The translations under genes were made by a program, and so were the position numbers. The notes beneath the pieces were generated by a model, which was not told the DNA's origin, made no database searches, and was given only the letters and a program-made list of their open reading frames with translations. A DNA stretch of 64,000 bases, from assembly GCF_011927665.1 (NCBI RefSeq), contig NZ_JAATJA010000002.1, positions 310,001 through 374,000 on the forward strand, read 5' to 3'. Below, piece by piece: positions 25,749 through 34,337 of this stretch; position 1 is the first letter of the stretch; every line of letters starts with the position of its first letter. The stretch comes from Desulfobaculum xiamenense (GTDB lineage Bacteria; Desulfobacterota; Desulfovibrionia; Desulfovibrionales; Desulfovibrionaceae).

Positions 25749-27503
25749 CTAGCTGCGGATGGAGCGGCTGGCGCCCTCGAACAGACCGAGGAAGAAGTTG
25801 CGGGCGTTGGTGCCCAGCGAGCGGATGCGGTAGCCGCCTTCCTGCACCACGAGGGTATGCAGGCCGAGGCTGCCGATGAGCCGCCCATTCTCCGCGAAGT
25901 CTTTTGCCGCGAGGTTCCACGTTCCCGTGGGATCGCCCTTGGCGGTATCCAGCCCCAGCCCCACCACTAGAAACATGGGTTCGAAGTCTCGGATGAGGTC
26001 GAGCGCGCGACGCAGTACCGAGGCGTACTGCTCGCCGGTCACGCGCTCCATGAGCGGGAAATTGCGGTTGCAGCCCAGTCCCTCGCCCACGCCCAGCTCC
26101 TCGGCGAAGCCGCTGAAGTAGGGGTAGGCGAAGCGCGGGTGCCCGTGGATGGAGATGGTGAGCACGTCGCGCCGGGCGTAGAAGATGTCCTGCGTGCCGT
26201 TGCCGTGGTGGTAGTCGATGTCGAGGACCGCCACGCGTCCGAGCTTCGAGAGTCTGTGCGCCGCGATGGCCGCCGTGTTGAAGTAGCAGAAGCCGCCGAA
26301 CACGCGGCGCTCCGCGTGATGTCCGGGCGGGCGTACCAGCGCGTAGGCCAGCCTGCGGCCCTCGGTAAGCGCGTCGGCGGCGGTGAGGCCGCAGTCCACG
26401 GCGCGCTTGGCTGCGGCGTAGGCGTTGGCGTTGAGGGGCGTGAAGGTGTCGATGCAGTAGTATCCGGCGCGGACCGGAAGCTCGCGCGGGGGGCGCGAGG
26501 CATTGCGCACCGGAAACACGTAGGGGTAGAGCGACTTGTTTTCCGGCAGGCGCGAACAGATCTTCTTGAGGTAGGCCACGAAGTCCTTGTCGTGCACGGC
26601 GGTAATGACGTTTTCCGGGTACTGCCGGGGGGCAAGGACGTCGAAGAGTTCCGTGCGTTCGAGGGCCGTCTGGATGCTCGACACGCGCACCGGGGACTCC
26701 ACGTAGCCCCGTTCGCGCATGTGGTGGATCTGGTGGCGGTCGTTGATGACCATGACGATGCCCGCGTCTGCGCTGCGCCGCTTGATGGCGCTGGCCTGCG
26801 CTGCCTCGGGCAGGACGTGGCGCGGGTCGCGCAGGCGCACCTCCGGGTCGGTGAACGACTCCACGACCATGTCGATGTACTCGGGCGAGCAGGTGTCCGC
26901 GTATTTGCGGGTGAGGATGGCGCGCACGATCTTGCGGATGCGCCCGCGCGGGATGTGCAGCGGCCTGCCCAGCGGGTCCGCCACCAGATAGGGCGGGCAG
27001 TCCCCGCCGGGGGTGAGGGGCGTCTCGTAGGCCGTGCCGATGATGGGCCGCGCGCCGTAGCGCTCGTAGAACTTGAGGCGGGCGATGTTGTCCCGCAGCG
27101 TGTCCGGTTCGGCGCACAGCGCCGGGTCGTCGGGCAGGCACTCGAAGAAGAGGGCCGTATCCCCAAGGGCGAGGGCTTCCTCACGGATGCGTTCGTACAG
27201 GGCGGAACCGACACCGCGCCCGCCATGCTCCACGCTCACGGAGATGAAATCTAAATAACAGAAATGCAAATCCGGGAAGTGACACAGAAGCGCGAAGCCC
27301 TGCACCCCTGCGCGGGCCTTCTCGGCCACGAAGAGGATGGAGCGGTAGTGCTTGAGGAACGGATTGCTCAAGAGTTCCGGAAGCTGGGCGATTTCGCTGT
27401 CGGCCACGAGGGAGAAGCGTTCGCGAAGGATTTCCTGCGAGCGGGCCACGGCGGCCTGATCGACGGGCAGCCGTGTGTCGTAGATGGGGCGGATGCGAAA
27501 CAT
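25749..27503 (-). CDS. GNAT acetyltransferase - histone-deacetylase-family fusion
   Basis: A 584-residue two-domain protein. Residues about 1-200 resemble a GNAT N-acetyltransferase, with the acetyl-CoA loop EHGGRGVGSALYERI and KFYERYGARP. Residues about 250-584 are a class II histone deacetylase / acetylpolyamine amidohydrolase domain, with RPPGHHAERRVFGGFCYFN (catalytic His pair), LDIDYHHGNGTQDIFY (zinc Asp and His) and LGLDTAKGDPTG (second zinc Asp). All catalytic residues appear intact. One protein could thus add and remove acetyl groups, perhaps on a polyamine or protein lysine; the substrate is unknown. TGGAGGT precedes the ATG. It converges on the cytochrome gene with 12 bp between stops. 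Confidence 0.87.
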   Translation of the reverse strand: MFRIRPIYDTRLPVDQAAVARSQEILRERFSLVADSEIAQLPELLSNPFLKHYRSILFVAEKARAGVQGFALLCHFPDLHFCYLDFISVSVEHGGRGVGSALYERIREEALALGDTALFFECLPDDPALCAEPDTLRDNIARLKFYERYGARPIIGTAYETPLTPGGDCPPYLVADPLGRPLHIPRGRIRKIVRAILTRKYADTCSPEYIDMVVESFTDPEVRLRDPRHVLPEAAQASAIKRRSADAGIVMVINDRHQIHHMRERGYVESPVRVSSIQTALERTELFDVLAPRQYPENVITAVHDKDFVAYLKKICSRLPENKSLYPYVFPVRNASRPPRELPVRAGYYCIDTFTPLNANAYAAAKRAVDCGLTAADALTEGRRLAYALVRPPGHHAERRVFGGFCYFNTAAIAAHRLSKLGRVAVLDIDYHHGNGTQDIFYARRDVLTISIHGHPRFAYPYFSGFAEELGVGEGLGCNRNFPLMERVTGEQYASVLRRALDLIRDFEPMFLVVGLGLDTAKGDPTGTWNLAAKDFAENGRLIGSLGLHTLVVQEGGYRIRSLGTNARNFFLGLFEGASRSIRS

Positions 27504-27679
27504 GGAACCTCCAACATGACGCGTTTCGTCCGGGGGCGGCATGCGCCTTGCGATCAGGGCACGCTGGATGCGCCGACGGGCGGTTCTTCCCAGTCAATGC
27601 GCCTGATGCGGGAACTTTGCAAGGGGGCGGCGCGGGTATGCGCCATGCGGGGAGCGGGCGGGTGCCCCATGACATGCGT

Positions 27680-27717
27680 GCGGCCCGGAACGGCGTTGAT
27701 GCCGGTTCCGGGCCGCA
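27680..27717 (-). other. Stem-loop downstream of glnK
   Basis: A 13-bp stem (TGCGGCCCGGAAC with its complement at 27705-27717) enclosing a smaller GGC/GCC stem. There is no T tract on the minus strand, so it is a weak terminator or mRNA-end structure for the amtB-glnK transcript. Confidence 0.5.
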
Positions 27718-27736
27718 TGTGGGGGGTGAGGGAAAG

Positions 27737-28096
27737 CTAGGCAGTGACGCGCGTGGCGGCCACGGCGGCGATGTCCGTTTCGCCGGTGCGGATACGCAGG
27801 GAGCGGGCGATGTCGAGGACGAAGATCACGCCGTCGCCCTCGCTACCGGTGTGTGCGCCTTCGCTTACGGCCTCGATGGCCGCATCCTCGAAGTTGTCGT
27901 TCACGCCGATTTCGAGGCGCACCTTCTTGAGCAGGTTCACTTCCACCGGCAGGCCGCGGTAGGTTTCCACGAATCCCTTCTGGCGGCCGCTGCCGAGGAC
28001 GTTGGTTACGGTCATGCTGAAGATATCCCGCGCGTAGAGCGCCTTTTTCACTGCGTTCAGCCTTTCCGGCCTGATGTATGCGATGACGAGTTTCAT
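27737..28096 (-). CDS. glnK: PII nitrogen regulatory protein (GlnK type)
   Basis: A 119-residue trimeric PII signalling protein that reports 2-oxoglutarate, ATP/ADP and glutamine status and gates the ammonium channel. It has the N-terminus MKLVIAYIRPERLNAVKKAL, the T-loop GSGRQKGFVETYRG with a conserved Tyr as possible uridylylation site, and the C-terminal GEGD-like GSEGDGVIFVLDI signature. It directly follows amtB on the same strand (17 bp), the standard arrangement. GGGAGA precedes the ATG. Confidence 0.93.
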   Translation of the reverse strand: MKLVIAYIRPERLNAVKKALYARDIFSMTVTNVLGSGRQKGFVETYRGLPVEVNLLKKVRLEIGVNDNFEDAAIEAVSEGAHTGSEGDGVIFVLDIARSLRIRTGETDIAAVAATRVTA

Positions 28097-28113
28097 GGTT
28101 TGTCTCCCGTGCG

Positions 28114-29496
28114 TCATTCGGTGGTGAAGATCTGGAATCCGCCGTAGGACTCCGTGCCGTGCTCGACGATGTCGAGCCCGCGCAGTTCCTCGTTTTCCTT
28201 CACGCGAAGGCCCATCACGGCCTTGACCACGGCGAAGGTGACCACGCCCATGCCGAAGGCCCAGCAGAACACTGCTCCAACGCCGATGAGCTGCGTCGTC
28301 AGAAGTCCGAAGCCGCCGCCGTAGAGCAGGCCGACGTTCGATCCGTAGCCCGGCGCGGCCATGAGGCCGACCATGAGCGTTCCGTACGCTCCGCACACGC
28401 CGTGCACGGAAACCGCGCCCACCGGGTCGTCGATGCGAAGCACCGTGTCGATGAACACCACGGAGAGCACCACCAGTACGCCGCCGCCGAAGCCGGTGAT
28501 CAGCGAGCCGATGGGCGAGAGTTCGAAGCAGCCCGCCGTGATGGCCACCAGCCCTGCCAGCGCGCCGTTGAGGGTCATGGACGGATCGGGGTGTCCGTAG
28601 CGCGTCCACGCGGTGATCATGGCGCCCAGCGCACCGGCCGCTCCGGCCAGCGAGGTGTTGACCGCGATGTAGCCGATGGTGCCGTCGGCCACGGTGGTGG
28701 AGCCGGGGTTGAAGCCGAACCAGCCGAACCACAGGATGAACACGCCAAGCGAGGCCAGCGGCAGGTTGTGGCCGCGAATGGCGTTGGCGCTGCCGTCATC
28801 GTTGTACTTGCCCACGCGGGGACCAACGGCCAGCGCACCGGCAAGGGCGAGCCATCCGCCCACGGAGTGGACCACCGTCGATCCGGCGAAGTCGATGAAG
28901 CCGATGCGTTCGAGCCAGCCGCCCTCGGTGCCCCACAGTCCGCCCCAGCACCAGTGGCCGGACACGGGGTAGATGAGCGCCGTGACGATCATGCTGACCG
29001 TGATGTAGGCCGGGAATTTCATGCGCTCGGCCACGCCGCCGGAGACGATGGTCGCCGAGGTGGCCGCGAACACGCTCTGGAAGAACCAGAAGGTCAGCGT
29101 CCACATGCCTTCGGGCGTGGTGGCGTCCACGCCGATGAGCGCGAAGTCGCTGCCGCCAAGCAGCCCGGCGATGCTGCCGCCGAACATGAGGCCGAAGCCC
29201 ACCAGAAAGAACGCCACGGACCCGGCCGAGAAATCCAGAAAGTTCTTCATGATGATGTTTCCGGCATTCTTGGCGCGCGTGAATCCGGTCTCCACCATGG
29301 CGAAGCCCGCCTGCATGAACATGACCAGTATCGCGGCGATGAGCGTCCACAGGATGTTGGCGTTGAACTGGCTGAGCGCTTCGGTGCCCTCGGCGGCATG
29401 CGCCGCATGGGGCAGGGTGGCGAGGACGGCCAACAGCGTCGCGGCCAGAAACGGCACAGACAGCGGGCGTTTCGGACTGAACCAGAACGGGGACAT
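28114..29496 (-). CDS. amtB: Ammonium transporter
   Basis: A 460-residue Amt/Rh channel. An N-terminal signal-like segment (residues about 12-34, ending HAAHA) precedes eleven expected membrane helices. Family motifs are FMQAGFAMVETGFTRAKNAGNIIMKNF, FDFAGSTVVHSVGG-like IDFAGSTVVHSVGGW, and WFGWFGFNPGSTTVADG. The pore His pair can be placed at HSVGG and at SVHGVCGAYGTL. AGGTG-type site (GGAGGTG) before the ATG. It forms an operon with glnK, and the probable sigma-54 promoter 79 bp upstream fits nitrogen control. Confidence 0.95.
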   Translation of the reverse strand: MSPFWFSPKRPLSVPFLAATLLAVLATLPHAAHAAEGTEALSQFNANILWTLIAAILVMFMQAGFAMVETGFTRAKNAGNIIMKNFLDFSAGSVAFFLVGFGLMFGGSIAGLLGGSDFALIGVDATTPEGMWTLTFWFFQSVFAATSATIVSGGVAERMKFPAYITVSMIVTALIYPVSGHWCWGGLWGTEGGWLERIGFIDFAGSTVVHSVGGWLALAGALAVGPRVGKYNDDGSANAIRGHNLPLASLGVFILWFGWFGFNPGSTTVADGTIGYIAVNTSLAGAAGALGAMITAWTRYGHPDPSMTLNGALAGLVAITAGCFELSPIGSLITGFGGGVLVVLSVVFIDTVLRIDDPVGAVSVHGVCGAYGTLMVGLMAAPGYGSNVGLLYGGGFGLLTTQLIGVGAVFCWAFGMGVVTFAVVKAVMGLRVKENEELRGLDIVEHGTESYGGFQIFTTE

Positions 29497-29574
29497 GGGG
29501 CACCTCCATGGTGCAACCGCCAGCGGCGGGTTCGTGTGGTTGCCTGCGTTTCAGGCGCCGATGCCCCAACTAAA

Positions 29575-29589
29575 GCAACATGTGGGCCA
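29575..29589 (-). promoter_or_regulatory. Probable sigma-54 promoter of amtB-glnK
   Basis: On the minus strand the sequence TGGCCC-N5-TTGC gives GG and GC dinucleotides with the invariant 10-base separation and one mismatch to TGGCAC-N5-TTGC. It lies 79 bp ahead of amtB. Upstream sequence (29590-29760) is strikingly AT-rich, a possible site for activator binding or DNA bending. Confidence 0.6.
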
Positions 29590-29776
29590 AAATATATAAC
29601 TATGCGTATTCGCAGCGTTTTGTTTGGAAGGCCGACAAAACGTGCATGTTGTGTTGTTATAAAATTAACATAAATGCCAAGAATTGACACATATAAATTA
29701 ACATAAATGTGATAAATTGAAAAACTTCGAAATAGCGCTTGGCAAAAGGCTTTGGATGAAAAATAGCGGCCAATTC

Positions 29777-30000
29777 TGGCCTTCGGCGGCCGGGGCTTTG
29801 CCCCGACCCCAGCCAAGGGAATAATGTGAATGGCAATTCACATCATTCCCTTGAGAATCCTTATATGGGGGGATTTTTGGGCAAAGCCCAAAGGTCGGCG
29901 CAGGGCGGCCACGTCCATCGCAAGTCGGGGGTCCAGGGGGCCAGCGGCCCCTTGGCTGGCGGAGCCTACGTCTTGCATATGGCAACGAACGATACGCCCA
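29777..30000 (+). repeat. Dispersed intergenic repeat, copy 3 (divergent)
   Basis: The most diverged copy. The opening GGCGGCCGGGGCTTTGCCCC hairpin, the GGGGGCCAGCGGCCCC hairpin near 29935 and the tail CTTGCAT...GAACGATACGCCC match the other copies. The second hairpin is replaced by a longer 40-base palindrome (29814-29853) with only one mismatched pair, so the structure is kept while the sequence has changed. It lies in the 606-bp gap between the TSUP gene end and amtB. Confidence 0.8.
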
Positions 30001-30065
30001 GACACAGCGACGGCGGAGCCAACGCCTTACGCGTGGCAGGGAGCGATACGTCCCGGCCCCGGTGA

Positions 30066-30087
30066 CGCCACGGCTTATGCCGTGGCG
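30066..30087 (-). other. Stem-loop after the TSUP permease gene
   Basis: A 9-bp perfect stem CGCCACGGC with a 4-base loop TTAT, 16 bp past the stop of the minus-strand permease gene. There is no T tract. Confidence 0.45.
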
Positions 30088-30102
30088 TGACGCATTACGG
30101 CC

Positions 30103-31011
30103 CTAGAGGAAGAACGCGACGATGTAGCGGGTGGCGGTGGTGACGATGACGGCGCAGAGCATGAGCTTGATGGCCTTGGCGGGGACGTGCTTCTGGCAGC
30201 GTGCGCCGAGGGCCATGCCGAGTGCTCCGCCGATGCCGAAGAGGATGCCGAGCGCCCAGTCCGGGGCGATGGACAGGGTGGGGTTGAGGATGGCGAGGAG
30301 CTGGTAGAAGGCCACGGCGGCGATGGAGGTGACGAAGGTGCCCATGAGGGCCGGTGCTGCGGCCACGTAGACGGGGATGCCGAGGATGGAAACGAAGAAG
30401 GGGGCGATGATGGCGCCGCCGCCGATGCCGTAGACGCCGCCGACGATGCCGACGGTGAACGTGAGCGCCACGAGGGCGGGGGTACGCACGGTGAAGGTTT
30501 CGCCGTTGAAGGCGAAGCGGATGCGGGTGGCGGACGCTTCGAGAATGTCGACCTTTCCTGCGGCGGCACCGGAGCGGACATTGGCGCGGAAGCGACGTTC
30601 GGCACCGTTTTGTCTGTTGGAGACGAGGTCGCGGGCCATGCGGACGCCGATGTAGAGGAGCACCAGCCCGGCGAAGAGCTTGAAGCGCACGGGGTCCGGT
30701 AGCCAGTGGACGCGGGCCACCGCACCGATGAGAACGCCGGGCAGCGTGCCGAAGACGACCGCCCACGTGAGCGGCCAGACCATGCGCCCTTCGCGGGCAT
30801 AGCGCATCACGCCACTTGGAATGGCGACGATGTTGAAGAGCTGGTTGGTGGCGCTGACCGAGGGCGAGGTGAAGCCGAGGATCGACATCTGGAAGGGCAA
30901 CAGCAGGAAGGCCCCGGACATGCCGCCCATGGACGTGAAGAAGGAGATGGCGAAGGCCGTGAGTGGTGGAATCCATACTGCGACGTCAACGCCGGAAACC
31001 GTGAACTGCAT
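30103..31011 (-). CDS. TSUP/TauE-SafE family membrane permease
   Basis: A 302-residue integral membrane protein of the sulfite-exporter TauE/SafE (TSUP) family. Two repeats each carry the glycine-rich signature: GGMSGAFLLLPFQMSILGFTS near residue 28 and GGVYGIGGGAIIAPFFVSILGIP in the second half, with a cytosolic loop (about residues 115-170) between. Substrates in the family include sulfite, sulfoacetate and other sulfur or organic anions; none can be chosen here. AAGGAGG precedes the ATG. It is divergent from tunR, so an oxyanion substrate under tungsten control is conceivable but unproven. Confidence 0.87.
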   Translation of the reverse strand: MQFTVSGVDVAVWIPPLTAFAISFFTSMGGMSGAFLLLPFQMSILGFTSPSVSATNQLFNIVAIPSGVMRYAREGRMVWPLTWAVVFGTLPGVLIGAVARVHWLPDPVRFKLFAGLVLLYIGVRMARDLVSNRQNGAERRFRANVRSGAAAGKVDILEASATRIRFAFNGETFTVRTPALVALTFTVGIVGGVYGIGGGAIIAPFFVSILGIPVYVAAAPALMGTFVTSIAAVAFYQLLAILNPTLSIAPDWALGILFGIGGALGMALGARCQKHVPAKAIKLMLCAVIVTTATRYIVAFFL

Positions 31012-31068
31012 GGGTGCCTCCTTGTGCCCGCCTCGTGATTCAATGCTAGGTGCTCTCGAATGAATTGT

Positions 31069-31090
31069 CACGAAAAAAAGTGTATTCGTG
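31069..31090. promoter_or_regulatory. Inverted repeat in the TSUP-tunR divergent promoter region
   Basis: CACGAA at 31069-31074 and TTCGTG at 31085-31090 form a spaced inverted repeat in an AT-rich stretch, a candidate operator. A TTGACA at 31114-31119 downstream could be the tunR -35 box. The rest of this 294-bp gap holds nothing I recognise. Confidence 0.35.
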
Positions 31091-31305
31091 TAAGTTGCCC
31101 ATGCAACGGTGCGTTGACAGGAATCTTTACGGGGGGATAGCTTGCGCGATGCTCGGCGTCCGCATGGCAAGCCGGGCTCGGTGATGTTCGGGGGCGCGGC
31201 GGCTGCGGGGGCGGCGGCTGCGTATTGCCGGATGATGGGGTATTTTGGTCGCGAAGGGGGCGTGGCATCCGCAGCAATGGTTTTTCCGATACGGAGGACG
31301 GGTGC

Positions 31306-32361
31306 ATGGGTGAGCAGTTCGGCGTCGGGCGCAGAGTGAATCCGGCGCGCATCTTTTCCATTCCGAGGGACGTGAAGCATCTCGACACGGTGCAGCTGGA
31401 GGCGCTGGCCGCCTCGTTTCGCCGCTGGGCCGTGGACTCGCCGCGCCGCGACGTTCGCGTGTCGCGCAGGCGGCTGTGTCTGGTCTTCCTTGTGCTGCGG
31501 CATACGGGAGCCAAGCTTGGCGAGGTGTTGGCCCTTGACGAACTGCGCGATTTCGATGCCGCGACCGGCGTGTGCCGCCTCGGGCGCGAGCGGCGCGAGG
31601 TGAGCCTGCCCGGCGACGTGGCGGGTGAGCTTCGCGAGGCCGTGGAATCCGAGGATTTTGCACCGTGGCGGGGGCGGCTGTTGAGCCTCGATCCGGGGCA
31701 CGTGCGTCGCAAGTTCTACGAGCGGGCGCAGGAGCTGGGGCTTCCCAAGGAGTTCGGCAACCCCTCGGTGCTGCGGCGCTCCCGTGCCATCGAACTGCTG
31801 CGGCAGGACGTGCCCTTGACCGTGGTGCAGGCCATTCTGGGGCAGGCCTCGGCGGACCTCACCGCCGCGCTGATGGATTTTTCGGATGTCGATGTGCGCC
31901 GCATCCAGCGCATGACCGTGGAGAAGGAGGCCGACCGGCGCACGAGTGCGCGCAACGCCTTCTACGGCAAGGTGGTGGACGTGACGCGCGGTGGCATCCA
32001 GTCGATGGTGACCCTGCGCACACTGGGCGGGCACGACGTGTCGAGCGTGGTGACCAACGACAGCGTGGAGGCGTTGGGCATTCGCCCCGGCGTGCTGCTG
32101 GCCGCGGAGATCAAGGCCCCGTGGGTGGTGGTCGTTCCGGGGGCGCAGCGCCCCGCCGTGGCGTCTGGGAATGTCTTTTCGGGTGTGGTGGAGCGCGTCG
32201 GCCTTGGCGACGTATCGGCGGAAGTTGTGGTACGTCTGGAGGACGGGACGGAAATCTGCGCCATCGTCACCGTGGACAGCCTGCGCGTGGGCGCCTTTGC
32301 GCCGGGCATGCCCGCGTGGGTGGTGTGTTCGGCCTTTTCGGTGATTCTGCGGGCGGACTAG
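31306..32361 (+). CDS. tunR: TunR-like tungstate-responsive regulator (recombinase-like DNA-binding + TOBE)
   Basis: A 351-residue protein with two parts. Residues about 15-210 resemble the catalytic domain of tyrosine recombinases (LRHTGAKLGEVLALDEL, then SVLRRSRAIELLRQDVPLTVVQAILGQ), but the catalytic set is degraded: Lys for the first Arg, no clear His and no terminal Tyr. Residues about 220-351 are two molybdate/tungstate-binding TOBE (Mop) repeats (ARNAFYGKVVDV and SGNVFSGVVERV). This architecture is that of TunR, described in Desulfovibrio as controlling tungstate uptake genes. GGAGGA precedes the ATG. No modABC or tun transport genes are in the window. Confidence 0.82.
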   Translation: MGEQFGVGRRVNPARIFSIPRDVKHLDTVQLEALAASFRRWAVDSPRRDVRVSRRRLCLVFLVLRHTGAKLGEVLALDELRDFDAATGVCRLGRERREVSLPGDVAGELREAVESEDFAPWRGRLLSLDPGHVRRKFYERAQELGLPKEFGNPSVLRRSRAIELLRQDVPLTVVQAILGQASADLTAALMDFSDVDVRRIQRMTVEKEADRRTSARNAFYGKVVDVTRGGIQSMVTLRTLGGHDVSSVVTNDSVEALGIRPGVLLAAEIKAPWVVVVPGAQRPAVASGNVFSGVVERVGLGDVSAEVVVRLEDGTEICAIVTVDSLRVGAFAPGMPAWVVCSAFSVILRAD

Positions 32362-32588
32362 CCGACGACGGAAGCATTGTCTCTGCCGCCGGGCCGTGCC
32401 ATCGCCGCGATATGTGGGAGGATGCGCTCGGCGGCGGAAACCCGCCTCTCAAGCGGGGAGCCTCGGTGGGGCTGCCGGGTGGCGGCTCTGCCGAGTAGGG
32501 GATAGGCGCATGCGGCGTGACGGTTCGCGCGCTGTGCCTGCCGAGTTGCAGACGGGGACGTGTTTCGGCGTTGCTGCCTTTTGCCAAA

Positions 32589-32638
32589 CGCGAAAGGGCC
32601 AAGACGTCAGACAGGTCTGACGTCTTGGCCCTTTCGCG
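32589..32638. terminator. Perfect 23-bp inverted repeat, bidirectional terminator
   Basis: Arms 32589-32611 and 32616-32638 are perfectly complementary over 23 bp with a 4-base loop CAGG. The arm includes GAAAGGGCC on one side and GGCCCTTTC on the other, giving short T-rich tails both ways. It lies between convergent tunR and a small membrane protein gene. The remainder of this 332-bp gap has no recognised feature. Confidence 0.75.
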
Positions 32639-32693
32639 AAAATCTGCTTGACCACCGGCCGGAAAGTGGTGACATCCGGCGCGGAGTATCCGC

Positions 32694-32837
32694 CTAGTGG
32701 TGGTTCTTGTGCTGGCGAATGCGATAGAGGGCAGTGCCCACGATCAGCGCCATATACATGTAGATCAGCGGGACGCCGACCCAGCCCTGCGGGGTGCTGT
32801 GATAGGCATTGCGCATCAGTTCGAACAGGGTTTCCAT
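32694..32837 (-). CDS. Small single-pass membrane protein, 47 aa
   Basis: A 47-residue protein with a very strong GAGGAGG site. One membrane helix spans about residues 20-38 (GVPLIYMYMALIVGTALY), followed by the basic tail RIRQHKNHH. The ATG at 32837 is preferred over the longer in-frame reading because of the Shine-Dalgarno site. Family not recognised. It is divergent from the RlmD-like gene across an AT-rich 85-bp promoter region. Confidence 0.75.
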   Translation of the reverse strand: METLFELMRNAYHSTPQGWVGVPLIYMYMALIVGTALYRIRQHKNHH

Positions 32838-32922
32838 GGTGCTCCTCCTCGTTGGCTTTGGAGTTCTTGAAATCGAATGAAAAATCGAAAAAGTCAAGTC
32901 GATTGAAAATGGAAGTGGGGCA

Positions 32923-34287
32923 ATGAGAGAAAATATTCACAATGGTGACAGGCTGGAACTGACCGTTGACGCGCTGGCCTTTGGCGGACGCGGTGTGGCA
33001 CGCGCCGAGGGCTTCGTATTTTTCGTCGAGGGAGCGTTGCCGGGACAGCGCGTGGAGGCGCAGATCACGTCGGTGAAGAAGCGCTTCGCCGAGGCGGAAA
33101 CCGTCCGGCTGCTGGAGTCCGGCCCGCACGACGTGAAACCCTTCTGCCCCCACTACGGCAAGTGCGGCGGCTGCGATTTGCAGGACATGGATCAGGCCGG
33201 GCAGCTTCTCTGGAAGCGGCGCTTCGTGTCGGATAGCCTGTCGCGCCTTGGCGGCGAGGAGACGCCCGAGGTGCTCGAAACCGTGCCCTCGCCCGATTCG
33301 CTCCACTTCCGCAACAAGATGGAATTCGCCTTCTCCGGTGGCGGCAGCGAGCGTAATCTCTCGCTTGGCCTGCATAAACGCGGCTCCGACGAGAGCATCG
33401 TCAACGTGGAGGCTTGTGGCCTGCAATCCCCGCTGGCCATGGACATCGTCATCCGCGCCCGCGAGTTCTGCCGCGACTCCGGCGTGCCGTCGTGGAATCC
33501 GCGCACTCGCAAGGGCCTGTGGCGCTTCCTCGTGGTGCGCGAGGGCCGCGCGACCGGGCAGGTCATGGTGCATCTCATCACTTCGGCTGGTCCCGGTGCC
33601 GCCGTGGCTCGTGCCCTTGGCGCGCAGCTCATGGAGGCCCTGCCCGCCGTGACCACCTTCGTGCATTCCGAACGCCGCGCGCCAAGCGCCATCGCCTTTG
33701 GCGAGCGCGTGGTGGCGACGCTTGGCCCCGGTGTCATCGAGGACGAGGTCCTCGGCATCCGCTACCGCATCTCGCCGGATTCCTTCTTTCAGACCAACAC
33801 CGGCGCGGCCGAGCGTCTGTATGCCAAGGCGCGCGACTACGCGGCCCTGTCCGGCGAGCAGACCGTGTGGGATCTCTACTGCGGTTCCGGCGGGCTGTCG
33901 CTGGTCATGGCGCAGGCGGCCGGACGTGTGGTAGGCTTCGAGACGGTGGAGTCCGCCGTGGAGGATGCCCGCGCCAACGCGAAGCTCAACGGCATCGGCA
34001 ACTGCGAGTTCGTGGCTGGCGACGTGCGCGACATGATCGCCTCGCGCGGGGAACGCCCGGACGTCGTCATTACCGACCCGCCCCGCAAGGGCATGCACGA
34101 GGACGTGGTGCAGGCCATCGCCAAGGCCGCGCCGAAGCGCATCGTCTACGTGTCGTGCAATCCGGCGACGCTCTCGCGCGACGTGGCGCTTCTTTCGCAG
34201 TCCTATCGGCTGGTGGAGGCGTGCCCGGTGGACATGTTCCCCCATTCGGCCCATGTGGAGTGCGTGGCACTTCTTGAGTTGAAATGA
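32923..34287 (+). CDS. rlmD: 23S rRNA (uracil-5-)-methyltransferase, RlmD/RumA-like
   Basis: A 454-residue RNA m5U methyltransferase. An N-terminal TRAM domain (ELTVDALAFGGRGVAR...EGALPGQRVEAQI) is followed by the iron-sulfur motif CPHYGKCGGCDLQDM, a SAM-binding WDLYCGSGGLSL, and the catalytic segment ITDPPRKGMHEDV with KRIVYVSCNPATLSRD (catalytic Cys and nearby base). Length and order match RumA. RlmC or TrmA-like specificity cannot be excluded from sequence alone. No clear Shine-Dalgarno site was seen. Confidence 0.92.
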   Translation: MRENIHNGDRLELTVDALAFGGRGVARAEGFVFFVEGALPGQRVEAQITSVKKRFAEAETVRLLESGPHDVKPFCPHYGKCGGCDLQDMDQAGQLLWKRRFVSDSLSRLGGEETPEVLETVPSPDSLHFRNKMEFAFSGGGSERNLSLGLHKRGSDESIVNVEACGLQSPLAMDIVIRAREFCRDSGVPSWNPRTRKGLWRFLVVREGRATGQVMVHLITSAGPGAAVARALGAQLMEALPAVTTFVHSERRAPSAIAFGERVVATLGPGVIEDEVLGIRYRISPDSFFQTNTGAAERLYAKARDYAALSGEQTVWDLYCGSGGLSLVMAQAAGRVVGFETVESAVEDARANAKLNGIGNCEFVAGDVRDMIASRGERPDVVITDPPRKGMHEDVVQAIAKAAPKRIVYVSCNPATLSRDVALLSQSYRLVEACPVDMFPHSAHVECVALLELK

Positions 34288-34337
34288 TGGGAAAATCCCG
34301 TTATGTGAATCTGAATTTTCCATGCAAGGAGTGAACT

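Noticed and set aside
31306-32361. Phage or transposon integrase
   Set aside because: Catalytic Arg and Tyr are missing and two TOBE domains follow; there are no phage genes or attachment sites nearby.
32400-32520. Small reading frame after tunR starting near 32412
   Set aside because: Its ribosome site touches the ATG and the peptide has no plausible feature.
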